Shown here one piece after another: positions 6,761-14,756 of a stretch of DNA of 38,687 bases (the first letter of the stretch is position 1; each line of letters opens with the position of its first letter). The notes under the pieces were generated by a model. It had not been told where the DNA came from and did not search any database. It saw only the letters and a program-made list of their open reading frames with translations. A program made the translations under genes and the position numbers. Source of the stretch: Chlamydiota bacterium (GTDB taxonomy: Bacteria > Chlamydiota > Chlamydiia > Chlamydiales > Parachlamydiaceae); assembly GCA_013287145.1 (NCBI GenBank), contig JABDEI010000007.1:1-38687 (forward strand). The letters are read 5' to 3'.

Positions 6761-8758
6761 TTAATCTTCTTGATATTTGCTTTTAATTTCATTAATGACG
6801 GTGGGATCAGACAAAGTCGTGACATCCCCCAACACTCTTCCTTCTGCAATATCGCGAAGTAGACGTCGCATAATTTTGCCGCTGCGGGTTTTTGGAAGAT
6901 CGCAAATGAAAATGATCTTTTCCGGCCTGGCAATTGCACCAATTTTTTTGACTATATGCTCTTTGAGAGCATCTTCCAAATTTTTATCAGCGAGAACGCC
7001 CTCCTTTAGGATGACAAAGGCGACGATGGCTTGTCCTTTGATGGGATGAGAGATGCCTATAGCGGCAGCTTCGGCAACGCATTGATTATCGACAAGAGCG
7101 CTTTCAATCTCCATGGTGCCTAAGCGGTGTCCTGATACGTTTATCACATCATCCACACGTCCCATCAGCCAAAAATAGCCCTCTTGATCAATCTTAGCGC
7201 CATCGCCTGTGAAGTAATATTGTCCACCCCATTTTTTCCAATAGGTTTGTTCATAAAGTTGTGGATTATTGTAAATACCTCTTAACATTGAAGGCCAAGG
7301 CGAAGTCAAGGCAAGATATCCAGCCTGGGACGCTTCTCCGGCATCATTTAGAACCGCCGCTTCAATACCAGGCAGAGGCAAGGTAGCGCTTCCCGGTTTT
7401 AGCGGTGTTAACCCTGGGATTGCTGCAATCATAATGCTGCCGGTCTCTGTTTGCCACCAGGTGTCTACGACAGGGCATTTTTCTTTACCTACATGCTTGT
7501 AATACCACATCCAAGCTTCAGGATTAATGGGCTCACCGACAGATCCTAAGAGCCTTAAACTTGAAAGATCGCATCCTTTAAGACAATCTTCTCCCCATTT
7601 CATAAATGTGCGAATCACTGTAGGCGCTGTGTAAAGGATTGTAACTCTATTTTTTTCAATCAATTTCCAAAATCGGTTACGCTCCGGCCAATCGATCGCC
7701 CCTTCATAAAGAAACTGAGTCATTCCATTGGCAAGCGGTCCATAGATAATATAGCTATGGCCTGTGATCCAACCAATATCGGCTGTGCACCAATAAGTAT
7801 CTGAAGGCTTAATATCGAATACCCAACGTGTGGTCATTGTAGCTCCTACCAAATAACCGCCGGTAGTATGGACTATTCCTTTTGGTTTGCCTGTAGAGCC
7901 CGATGTGTAAAGAATAAAAAGTATATCTTCAGCATCCATTTCTTCAGCTGGGCAGTTTTCCATAGCGTTCTGCATTAAAAAATCATACCAAAGATCCCGG
8001 CCATCTTGGATATGAACGGCATTTTCTGTATGATTGACGACGACGACATTTTGTACGCAAGCACATCCTTGAACTGCTTGATCCACAGTATCTTTTAAAT
8101 TGACAATTTTTCCTTTGCGAAAGCTTCCATTTGCAGTAATGACAAGTTTAGCTTCAGCATCTAAAATGCGATCTTTTAAAGAGTCTGCAGAGAATCCTGC
8201 GAATACAACTATATGAATAGCGCCAATGCGCGCGCAACTTAGCATTGAAATAACGGCTTCAGGGATCATTGGAAGGTAAATAACGACGCGATCTCCTTTT
8301 TGAACTCCTAACGATTTCAACACATTGCTGAACTTATTGACTTCATAAAATAAGTCTTCGTAAGAGAGAGTCTTGCTCTCACCGCGCTCCCCTTCCCATA
8401 TGATTGCTGTTTTATTCCGTATGGATGTCTGCATATGTCTATCGAGGCAGTTATAACAAGCATTTAATTTTCCATCTATAAACCATTTTGCATAAGGTGG
8501 ATTCCATTCTAAGGTTTTATTCCAGGGTTTAAACCAATCAAGGCACTCTGCTTGCTTGGCCCAAAATAGCTCTCTGTCTTGACGAGCTTCTTCGAAAATA
8601 TCAAACGTTTTCAGATTGGCATTTTCAATAAAATGTTCATTATAAAAAAAGAAACGACTCTCCTCAAGGTACTCATCCGAAAAACCGTTTTCATCAAATG
8701 CTAGAAGAGATGCACAGAAAAGGGTGGTTAAGAGTTTCAATCCAAAGGAAATCATCAT
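6761..8758 (-). CDS. acs: Acetyl-CoA synthetase with a signal-peptide-like N-terminus
   Basis: 665 residues, AMP-forming acyl-CoA synthetase (acetate + ATP + CoA to acetyl-CoA + AMP + PPi). All core motifs are present: LYTSGSTGKPKG (283-294), the acetate-pocket DTWWQTETG, YFTGDG, GRVDDVINVSGHRLGTMEIE, and the regulatory-lysine motif PKTRSGKIMRR. The Acs homology begins around residue 60 (ELFWAKQAECLDWFKPW). Before it are about 40 extra residues starting MMISFGLKLLTTLFCASLLA, which look like a Sec signal peptide or anchor. No other in-frame ATG could give a conventional start, and no strong ribosome site is seen. Neighbours on both sides in the same direction also have signal peptides. Enzyme identity is firm; export is inferred. 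Confidence 0.92.
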   Translation of the reverse strand: MMISFGLKLLTTLFCASLLAFDENGFSDEYLEESRFFFYNEHFIENANLKTFDIFEEARQDRELFWAKQAECLDWFKPWNKTLEWNPPYAKWFIDGKLNACYNCLDRHMQTSIRNKTAIIWEGERGESKTLSYEDLFYEVNKFSNVLKSLGVQKGDRVVIYLPMIPEAVISMLSCARIGAIHIVVFAGFSADSLKDRILDAEAKLVITANGSFRKGKIVNLKDTVDQAVQGCACVQNVVVVNHTENAVHIQDGRDLWYDFLMQNAMENCPAEEMDAEDILFILYTSGSTGKPKGIVHTTGGYLVGATMTTRWVFDIKPSDTYWCTADIGWITGHSYIIYGPLANGMTQFLYEGAIDWPERNRFWKLIEKNRVTILYTAPTVIRTFMKWGEDCLKGCDLSSLRLLGSVGEPINPEAWMWYYKHVGKEKCPVVDTWWQTETGSIMIAAIPGLTPLKPGSATLPLPGIEAAVLNDAGEASQAGYLALTSPWPSMLRGIYNNPQLYEQTYWKKWGGQYYFTGDGAKIDQEGYFWLMGRVDDVINVSGHRLGTMEIESALVDNQCVAEAAAIGISHPIKGQAIVAFVILKEGVLADKNLEDALKEHIVKKIGAIARPEKIIFICDLPKTRSGKIMRRLLRDIAEGRVLGDVTTLSDPTVINEIKSKYQED

Positions 8759-8795
8759 GAATCACTATTTAAAAAAAATTGAGGGATAAAAAATT

Positions 8796-9458
8796 TTAGG
8801 GATAAAGAATTTGAAATAGCTTTTGTTGAATAGCTTGATTGCATTCTGTTCGAATATGAACATGTCCATCACTAAGAGCATAATTCAAAGAGCCTTCAGA
8901 ATTGGCGTAATCATCATAGACGTCGAGAAAAGTTACTCCTGTTAGGCTGCATAAATCAGCTAATTTTTTATTTAATTTTTTTGTGATCATCACTCTGTCT
9001 TCCAGAGTGCCATAATAAGGATAGGCTGGATTTAAGCCATTTGACGTGGGAGGCGTTACTGAATAAACAATGCATCTTAAATTATCATAAGCGCTTCGGT
9101 TTATTAAAATTGTATTGAAATAACACACTGCCAAAGTGTCGATCACCTCATCAAGGGAACGGTTATATAGATCTCTTTGCATCCCAAGATGGCAACGTAC
9201 ATCAATTTCTCCAAATGAAAAAACGGCCACTTCCCCTTCTAAAACTCCCCAAGACGGTAGATATAAAAAAGTGACACCGTCACGTCCTATGCGATGCATA
9301 GTTACCGGACCGATCCAATGTACCGTACAACCTGGAATATTGTTGAATTCTCTTGAGTGACTATCGCCGAAGACTTTTACCGAAACATAAGGGTCTGCAT
9401 AGAGATTAACGCTAAATAAATTTAGTAATGCTAAAGATATATATATTAATATTTGCAT
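8796..9458 (-). CDS. SGNH/GDSL-like hydrolase, exported
   Basis: 220 residues with a signal peptide (MQILIYISLALLNLFSVNLYA-DP). VFGDSHSRE (29-37) places the block-I catalytic serine of SGNH esterases, VFSFGEIDVRCH is a block-III-like stretch, and LSDGHVHI (195-202) supplies the late D and H. Relatives remove or transfer acyl groups on glycans. In this setting, next to an acetyl-CoA synthetase and fucosyltransferases, an O-acetyl esterase or acetyltransferase role is an inference. AAGGGG precedes the ATG. The D-x-H-x-H spacing is not the usual D-x-x-H, so catalytic competence is less certain than the fold. Confidence 0.65.
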   Translation of the reverse strand: MQILIYISLALLNLFSVNLYADPYVSVKVFGDSHSREFNNIPGCTVHWIGPVTMHRIGRDGVTFLYLPSWGVLEGEVAVFSFGEIDVRCHLGMQRDLYNRSLDEVIDTLAVCYFNTILINRSAYDNLRCIVYSVTPPTSNGLNPAYPYYGTLEDRVMITKKLNKKLADLCSLTGVTFLDVYDDYANSEGSLNYALSDGHVHIRTECNQAIQQKLFQILYP

Positions 9459-9516
9459 CTAATCCCCTTATGTTTTTTTAAAAAAATTTCAACGATAAAT
9501 ATCTGATTAAACATGT

Positions 9517-10341
9517 TTAATTTATTTGGGGTTGCATCCATTTTTTTGGAATTATAACTGCTTTCGCGCGAGAAATTTTGTTTTTAGGAATAAGATAGTA
9601 AACGAGATAGGAACTAAAAGCTTTATTTAGTTGCGACTGTATATATTCAAGCGAACATTCATGAACTCCATAAGCATCGTAGGGAATATCAGCTCTGCCG
9701 GGCACTTTAAAATCATCGATAACAATTATGCAATTATCCCTGTGAGTTTTGCTGATTTCCTCGATTTCTTGAAGTAAGGGCCAGTATGATTGCCAATGAG
9801 CATCTAAGTAAAAAAGGACTCGTTTATCATCTAGAGAGGGAAGAAGTTGGCTTAGAACTTGCTCAGAACTTCCAAGGTAGCAATGAACATTAGGAAATTC
9901 TTTAAGTCTCTGCTTTGATTCTAAAAATGTCGACTCTTGAATTTCAATCGTGTGTATCTCATCAAAAAGGTATGAAAATGCAGCTGTCGTCCCTCCAAAA
10001 AAAGTACCCGTTTCAACAGCAGTATTGATATGAAAACCCTTTTGCAAACGTGCAAAAAATAAAGTGAGTTCTGGGGCATAATTGAAAGCATAAAATCCTG
10101 ATCTCCATGCCTCCATATTGAATAAATAATAATATCCAGATTCAATTGGATAATACGATCCGAAATCAACGATTTCACCTGCTTGAGTACTTCTAGAGAC
10201 ACTACTTAAATTTTTCTGTACCAAAATTTTATTTTCTTCAAAGTTAGATTCATCGATGGAGAAGAAAGATGTTTCATTTGTAGAAAAAGCAACGAGATTT
10301 GTCGAGCAAAGTAGAAAGAAACAAATTCCGAGCCATTGCAT
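9517..10341 (-). CDS. SAM-dependent methyltransferase, exported
   Basis: 274 residues. A signal peptide (CFFLLCSTNLVA-FST) is followed by a class I methyltransferase domain. TAVETGTFFGGTTAAFSYLF is the SAM-binding motif I, EIHTIEIQE the acidic end of strand 2, HCYLGSSEQVL motif II, and VLFYLDAHW with CIIVIDDFKVPG the metal/active-site region seen in macrocin-type and MTase_24-type O-methyltransferases that act on sugars. TAGGAG precedes the ATG. It is the first gene of the minus-strand run towards GT10. Substrate unknown; sugar O-methylation is the best guess from the family and neighbours. Confidence 0.75.
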   Translation of the reverse strand: MQWLGICFFLLCSTNLVAFSTNETSFFSIDESNFEENKILVQKNLSSVSRSTQAGEIVDFGSYYPIESGYYYLFNMEAWRSGFYAFNYAPELTLFFARLQKGFHINTAVETGTFFGGTTAAFSYLFDEIHTIEIQESTFLESKQRLKEFPNVHCYLGSSEQVLSQLLPSLDDKRVLFYLDAHWQSYWPLLQEIEEISKTHRDNCIIVIDDFKVPGRADIPYDAYGVHECSLEYIQSQLNKAFSSYLVYYLIPKNKISRAKAVIIPKKWMQPQIN

Positions 10342-10630
10342 AAAAAAACTCCTATTTTAGGCGGTAGTTAAGTGACAGGGCTTTGCTAAAATTTGAAAGT
10401 AAAAGTAATAGTGAATTTATTTTTTTTCAACCAAAATGAAAAAAATTTTTTTTTCACAAAAAGAAAACTATTCGTTAAGAAAACGAGAGTACAAAGCGTT
10501 ACCTAACAATAGTAAGAAAGGTTTTTTGAATTTTTTCGGATTGACTTAATGTCGATAGATTGCATAAATATTTCAAATATTCCCCATTACTGCCTGCGTG
10601 ATAACGCTGAAAAATTAAAAGGAAGTAAAG
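10342..10630. other. Divergent intergenic region
   Basis: 289 bases between the methyltransferase (minus) and the NodZ-like gene (plus). Apart from the promoter candidate at 10541-10569 and runs of A/T, nothing recognisable is present; it should hold the promoters of both transcripts. Confidence 0.4.
10541..10569 (+). promoter_or_regulatory. Candidate promoter of the NodZ-like gene
   Basis: TTGACT at 10541-10546 and ATAAAT at 10564-10569 with a 17-base spacer, about 60 bases before the start codon. Good -35, mediocre -10. Confidence 0.4.
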
Positions 10631-11548
10631 ATGATTAAGAAATTTGTGTATATAACAACGCTAACTTTTTTTTTATTTTTCTTAGTTTTTATCTTTCCTC
10701 TTAAGGCTGTTGAAAAGGCATATGATCCTTCTAATAAAAATGTCCTGCTTGTATTAGATGGTCCTACGGTTCCTCATGGAATGTTCGCCGTTTTTCTGAT
10801 AACTTTAGGCGTATTGGATTTTTTCGAAAAGGGTCACTATGGCGGCATCTGGGTCAATCTCAATTCTGGTTTCTATTATGAACCATCTGTGGGTATTAAT
10901 TGGTGGGAATATTTCTTTGAACCGCTAGCAATTGTCCCTAAAAATCCTTGGATTCCTTACTATATTTCTGTCGAAGAAACTGTGGGTTTTGGGTTTAATA
11001 CCTTGATTAATATGCCTCGTCAAAGAGCTAATGAACTTATTCAAAAATACGTTCACATTAAGCCATATATTTTGCATGAAGTCGACCAATTTATCGCAGA
11101 ACAATTTACGAATAGTTATGTTATTGGGGTTCATTACAGAGGTACGGATAAAGTAGCATTAGAAGTTAATAGATTATCCTTTGAGTCAATGGCAGAGGCT
11201 ATTCAAGAAACCATCCAAACGATTCCTATTGATCAGCAAAATAATTATCGAATTTTCATCGCGACAGACGAACAAGCTTTTTTAGATTATATCACGCAGA
11301 GGTTTTCTTGTCCGGTCGTTTACACAAATGCCTTTCGTTCAAGTAATGGATTGGCTGTTCATTCTCAAACCTCCGATAGCAATTATCAAAAAGGCAAAGA
11401 AGCATTGATAGATTGCTTACTTCTTTCCAGATGCAACTTTTTGATACGCACTGAATCCAATCTTAGCAGGGCCGCGGAATTTTTCAATCCTTCCCTGCCC
11501 GTTAGATTTTTGAAAACTGGGTGGAAATTTGAAATTCCAGTAAAATAA
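10631..11548 (+). CDS. NodZ/FUT8-like fucosyltransferase, exported
   Basis: 305 residues with a long hydrophobic signal segment (ITTLTFFLFFLVFIFPLKA). VIGVHYRGTDK at 154-164 is the GDP-fucose-binding motif shared by NodZ, FUT8 and POFUT-type enzymes (H-x-R-G-T-D-K). FIATDEQAFLD and, near the C-terminus, FLIRTESNLSRAA supply the second and third motifs of that superfamily. Such enzymes add fucose in alpha-1,6 linkage to GlcNAc (NodZ, FUT8) or directly to Ser/Thr (POFUT). The acceptor cannot be told from the sequence. AAGGAAG precedes ATG 10631. Third fucosyltransferase family in this island. Confidence 0.75.
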   Translation: MIKKFVYITTLTFFLFFLVFIFPLKAVEKAYDPSNKNVLLVLDGPTVPHGMFAVFLITLGVLDFFEKGHYGGIWVNLNSGFYYEPSVGINWWEYFFEPLAIVPKNPWIPYYISVEETVGFGFNTLINMPRQRANELIQKYVHIKPYILHEVDQFIAEQFTNSYVIGVHYRGTDKVALEVNRLSFESMAEAIQETIQTIPIDQQNNYRIFIATDEQAFLDYITQRFSCPVVYTNAFRSSNGLAVHSQTSDSNYQKGKEALIDCLLLSRCNFLIRTESNLSRAAEFFNPSLPVRFLKTGWKFEIPVK

Positions 11549-11567
11549 AATAATCTGAAAAAAAATG

Positions 11568-11602
11568 AAGTATACCGAACATGACTCAAAAATGGTATAC
11601 TT
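11568..11602. terminator. Hairpin between converging genes, related to element A ends
   Basis: AAGTATACC (11568-11576) and GGTATACTT (11594-11602) form a 9-bp stem around a loop that matches the end sequence of element A (GAACATGACTCAAAAAT). It lies between the converging NodZ-like and DUF1796 genes and overlaps the DUF1796 stop codon, so it may end both transcripts. It looks like a minimal, internally deleted element A. Confidence 0.45.
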
Positions 11603-12320
11603 AAAGCTGACCATTCTTTAATAACTGAAATAAACGGCTATAATCTTCTGTCCGATAACCTTTCCGGACTTTAAATTCAATGACCTTCTCTAATCCAATA
11701 ATATCTGGGGTCTCTTCTTCGATATAATTAACAATAACAAGCGTAAAATCCAAATTTGGGAATTTCTCGTATAGCGTGTTTCGGAGAATCTCAGCGTCTG
11801 AAATTTCAATTCTCGTGCATTGGCTAGTTACAGTAGGAAGGAAGGGATCTAGATTAAGATCATAAGCTGCCCTAACGAAATAAACTTTACCATAATGTCG
11901 GTTGAGTTTTCTAAAGCGTTCGATACGTCTTTCATATTTTTTCCGAATCTCGGGAAAATATTTTGCGAAATTGATGTCTGAATATGGCCAATCGTGGCGA
12001 AAATCAATTTGATAACACCAATTGACTACATTACCGTAGGGATATTGGTAAAGAAATCGCGCATCCATAAAATAAGCGAAGTCATTGTAAATTAAGGATG
12101 CAAAAAGAGTATGATCGAAAGTCGTCAGCCAATCGAAAGGATAAGCTTCGCTTCTTAAACCGGCTTGTCTTAAGTATGCAGCAACTTCGCAATGGGATCC
12201 CAAACTCACAATGAGATTGGGGCCTGTCTGTGGAATTTCAGTAAATAGATCATTTGCAATTACATGTTTGAAATTACACAGGAGAAGTAGCAAAAATAAG
12301 AGAACTCTTAAATTTTTCAT
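11601..12320 (-). CDS. DUF1796 putative papain-like peptidase, exported
   Basis: 239 residues. A clean signal peptide (KNLRVLLFLLLLLCNFKHVIA-ND) precedes LIVSLGSHCEVAAYLRQAGL and SEAYPFDWL, the defining N-terminal motif of DUF1796 (predicted papain-fold cysteine peptidase; C at HCEVA as the candidate nucleophile). The mid-region YFVRAAYDL and the C-terminal IGLEKVIEFKVRKGY follow the family pattern. Members occur next to glycosyltransferases in several bacteria, and their true activity is not established. AAGGAAG lies six bases before the ATG. It closes the island on the right. Confidence 0.72.
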   Translation of the reverse strand: MKNLRVLLFLLLLLCNFKHVIANDLFTEIPQTGPNLIVSLGSHCEVAAYLRQAGLRSEAYPFDWLTTFDHTLFASLIYNDFAYFMDARFLYQYPYGNVVNWCYQIDFRHDWPYSDINFAKYFPEIRKKYERRIERFRKLNRHYGKVYFVRAAYDLNLDPFLPTVTSQCTRIEISDAEILRNTLYEKFPNLDFTLVIVNYIEEETPDIIGLEKVIEFKVRKGYRTEDYSRLFQLLKNGQL

Positions 12321-12473
12321 GATGCTTCCTTAATATTTCAATATGACTCTGTAGATCGCGAATCTAAAAAAAGTGTTTTTACATGAAAAGTTTATTTTAA
12401 GTACAATTTTTCCTAGTTTGTTGATCTTATAATTGTAGCAAAACGTCGCGCAAGTCGGTGATCTTAATCAGCA

Positions 12474-12684
12474 CCGTGGCTCCTGGTCTTATCTACAATA
12501 AACCGTGGGTTCCTAACGTCACCCACGGCTCGATTCTGTCGTCGCTTCGCGACTTTAAAAACCGCCAAAGCGGTAAATTGCCGCGAAAGCGGCTACAGAA
12601 GTTAGCCGTGGGTGACGCTAGGAACCCACGGGACATATGATGACAAGTTGTGAGCCAGGAACTGGCGACATCATTTCATGAGTA
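12474..12684 (+). repeat. Repeat B, copy 1
   Basis: About 211 bp that recurs inverted at 26163-26373. The core is a long near-palindrome: CCGTGGGTTCCTAACGTCAC near the left and the matching inverted arm near 12605-12633, with a second inverted pair inside (around CGCTTCGCGACTTTAAAAAC). The right end (CCAGGAACTGG, TCATTTCATGAGTA) stops exactly before the stop codon of the dehydrogenase at 12685. Probably a non-autonomous hairpin element. The preceding 12321-12473 shows nothing recognisable. Confidence 0.7.
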
Positions 12685-13572
12685 TTATAATTTGCTGTTG
12701 GGAGTTATCTGAATCTGCGTTTTGATTGCATGAATGGATTTGGTTGTAAGAGAAGTCGGCTGGGGCACCCGGCCATTGCCGGTTATATCGATATGATGCT
12801 TGGCTATCTTATCGGATATAACTTGACTTGTCTGATACCACAGCTTTGGATTTGAAGATTCCAAGGCCATTTTGATGACTTTCGCGACTTCTTCTGGGGT
12901 CTGTCCCTCTTCCATCATTTTTTCCCATGCTTTGCGATTGGAAGAGATCGTCTCTTTATAGGGATTTTCCTCCTGAGTAAAGCTTTCGCCGTCCTTTGTT
13001 CGTCCTATAAAATTTGTGACAACCGGTCCTGGCTGAATCAAAATGACTTTGATATTCCACTTGGCAAGATGCAATCGATCCGATGCTGACAAATGCTCGA
13101 CATAGGCCTTACAGGCTGCATAATGAGGAATGTTTCCGGAAGGAATGACTCCGGCAACGCTGCTAAGATTAACAATAGTACCGTGATTCTGCTTGCGCAT
13201 TATAGGGAGCACAGCTTTAGTCAGATGGACAACTCCCAAAACATTTGTCTTAAAAAGTTGTTTGATCTGATTTATTGAATGGGTTTCAGAAGGCCCATAA
13301 ACACCAAAGCCTGCGTTATTGATCAATACGTCGATTCTTTTTTCTTTAATATTGATCTTACTTACTGTTTGGTTTACGGAATCAATTGAAGTCACATCCA
13401 TTAATTCGATGATGACGTTATTGAGAGTTGCTGCAAGCGCTTGGAGTTCTGGCGAACAGCCTGGATTGCGCACGGTGGCATAAACGCGATATCCTGCCTC
13501 AGCAAGTTGTTTGACCGTAGCCAAACCGATCCCTGTTGATGAACCGGTCACTAAGACTACTGATTGCGACAT
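12685..13572 (-). CDS. Short-chain dehydrogenase/reductase
   Basis: 295 residues, classical SDR fold. VTGSSTGIGLATVKQLAEAG (8-27) is the T-G-x3-G-x-G nucleotide-binding motif, INNAGFG the N-N-A-G motif, IVNLSSVAGV holds the catalytic serine and YAACKAYVEHLS the Y-x3-K pair. R34 after YRVYATVR suggests NADP(H). A C-terminal extension of about 40 residues beyond the core includes WYQTSQVISDKIAKHHIDI. AAGGAG lies nine bases before the ATG. Substrate unknown. Its stop codon abuts repeat B, so repeat insertion may have fixed its present C-terminus. Confidence 0.88.
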   Translation of the reverse strand: MSQSVVLVTGSSTGIGLATVKQLAEAGYRVYATVRNPGCSPELQALAATLNNVIIELMDVTSIDSVNQTVSKINIKEKRIDVLINNAGFGVYGPSETHSINQIKQLFKTNVLGVVHLTKAVLPIMRKQNHGTIVNLSSVAGVIPSGNIPHYAACKAYVEHLSASDRLHLAKWNIKVILIQPGPVVTNFIGRTKDGESFTQEENPYKETISSNRKAWEKMMEEGQTPEEVAKVIKMALESSNPKLWYQTSQVISDKIAKHHIDITGNGRVPQPTSLTTKSIHAIKTQIQITPNSKL

Positions 13573-13650
13573 CTAAATTTCTCCTTATTTATTAAGGAGC
13601 AGAATCTTACAGACCCAGAAAATTAATTTTCAATTTAAAATGGCGTTGCA

Positions 13651-13710
13651 TATACCGAACGTGATTCAAAAATTGGCATTTGGGCGGTCCGAAAGCCCCA
13701 AGGCTTTCGA
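13651..13710 (+). mobile_element. Element A, solitary left end
   Basis: TATACCGAACGTGATTCAAA and the following bases match the left end of the full element A at 25173-25339 for about 33 bases, then a private hairpin (CGAAAGCC-CCAA-GGCTTTCG) ends the homology. Repeat C copy 2 starts two bases later, giving a composite. No right end is found. Confidence 0.6.
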
Positions 13711-13712
13711 TA

Positions 13713-13911
13713 CAATTGCAGAAGTGACAATAAATTATTTTTTTTACATCTTAGTGGTATAATCTAGAAATCGATACATTTCGTATCTACGACGCTCTAT
13801 AAAAAAGCGGTACGGCAAAATATCTTTGCTCAGGTATGTAGTTTGCCGTACGCGCACTCCAAAAAGGGGCTGAGCCCCTTAAACCCCACATGAAAGCTTA
13901 ATTTCGTTTTT
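13713..13911 (+). repeat. Repeat C, copy 2
   Basis: Second copy of the three-hairpin element described at 186-383, same orientation. Stems GATAC/GTATC, GCGGTACGGCA/TGCCGTACGCGC and AAGGGGCTGAGCCCCTT are all intact. From 13912 to 14086 only the probable leader of ppa remains, with no clear promoter. Confidence 0.7.
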
Positions 13912-14086
13912 GCTTAGTTAACGATTAACACATTTTGAAGATATTCTAATCAAAAATTAGCTCCAATTTACTTTGATCGTTTTTTCTATTCTCTTGCTTT
14001 CTAAAATCGCTTGGCGTAAATCGAGATTAAAAGAGGATGTCTTGAAAGGCGCCCATCAAAACGTTTATTTTTAGAAGAAACACAAA

Positions 14087-14746
14087 ATGCCATCATCTCT
14101 CCCACAAAACATGCTTTACCGCTCACACCCCTGGCATGGGCTGACTTTGGGTGAGGACGCTCCCAAAATCGTTAACTGCTACATCGAGATGGTGCCTACC
14201 GATACCGTTAAATATGAATTGGATAAAACGACAGGGCTTCTTAAAGTCGACAGGCCTCAAAAATACTCAAGCCTTTGTCCAACGCTCTATGGACTGCTTC
14301 CGCAAACTTATGCAGGGGAACATGTCGCAAATTTTTGCAAAGAAAAAACAAAACGATCCGGCATTGTTGGCGATGGCGATCCTTTAGATATTTGTGTCTT
14401 TACCGAAAGAGTTATCGTGCGCGGCGACATCATCGTAAGAGTGCTTCCCATTGGCGGTTTTCGCTTACTGGATGGCGATCAAGCCGATGACAAAATTATT
14501 GGGGTGATGGTTGACGATTTTGTATACGAAAAGTTCAACGATATTAGCGAATGCCCGATCAGTCTTATCGAAAGGCTGCGCCATTATTTTCTGACCTATA
14601 AAGATGCCCCTGAAAGAGATGAGCATAGCAAGGTGCATATTGCAGATTTTTATAACAAAGAAGAAGCTTACGAAGTCATTCGCTTAGCATGCCTTGACTA
14701 TCAAAAATTGATCTCCAAATATCCTCAAAAAGAACCCTCACAGTAA
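14087..14746 (+). CDS. ppa: Inorganic pyrophosphatase, family I
   Basis: 219 residues. Hydrolyses pyrophosphate released by biosynthetic reactions (including acetyl-CoA synthetase). The signature GDGDPLDICVF carries the metal-binding aspartates, preceded by KYSSLCPTLYGLLPQTY (substrate tyrosine region) and followed by IGVMVDDFVYEKFNDI and LRHYFLTYKD. The length is slightly greater than the 175-residue E. coli enzyme, as in chlamydial and eukaryote-like forms. AGAAG precedes ATG 14087. It converges on the kinase cluster with ten bases between stop codons. Confidence 0.92.
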   Translation: MPSSLPQNMLYRSHPWHGLTLGEDAPKIVNCYIEMVPTDTVKYELDKTTGLLKVDRPQKYSSLCPTLYGLLPQTYAGEHVANFCKEKTKRSGIVGDGDPLDICVFTERVIVRGDIIVRVLPIGGFRLLDGDQADDKIIGVMVDDFVYEKFNDISECPISLIERLRHYFLTYKDAPERDEHSKVHIADFYNKEEAYEVIRLACLDYQKLISKYPQKEPSQ

Positions 14747-14756
14747 GCCTTAAGTT

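Noticed and set aside
12458-12640. 60-codon plus-strand frame
   Set aside because: Translation of repeat B copy 1; not preserved in the other copy.
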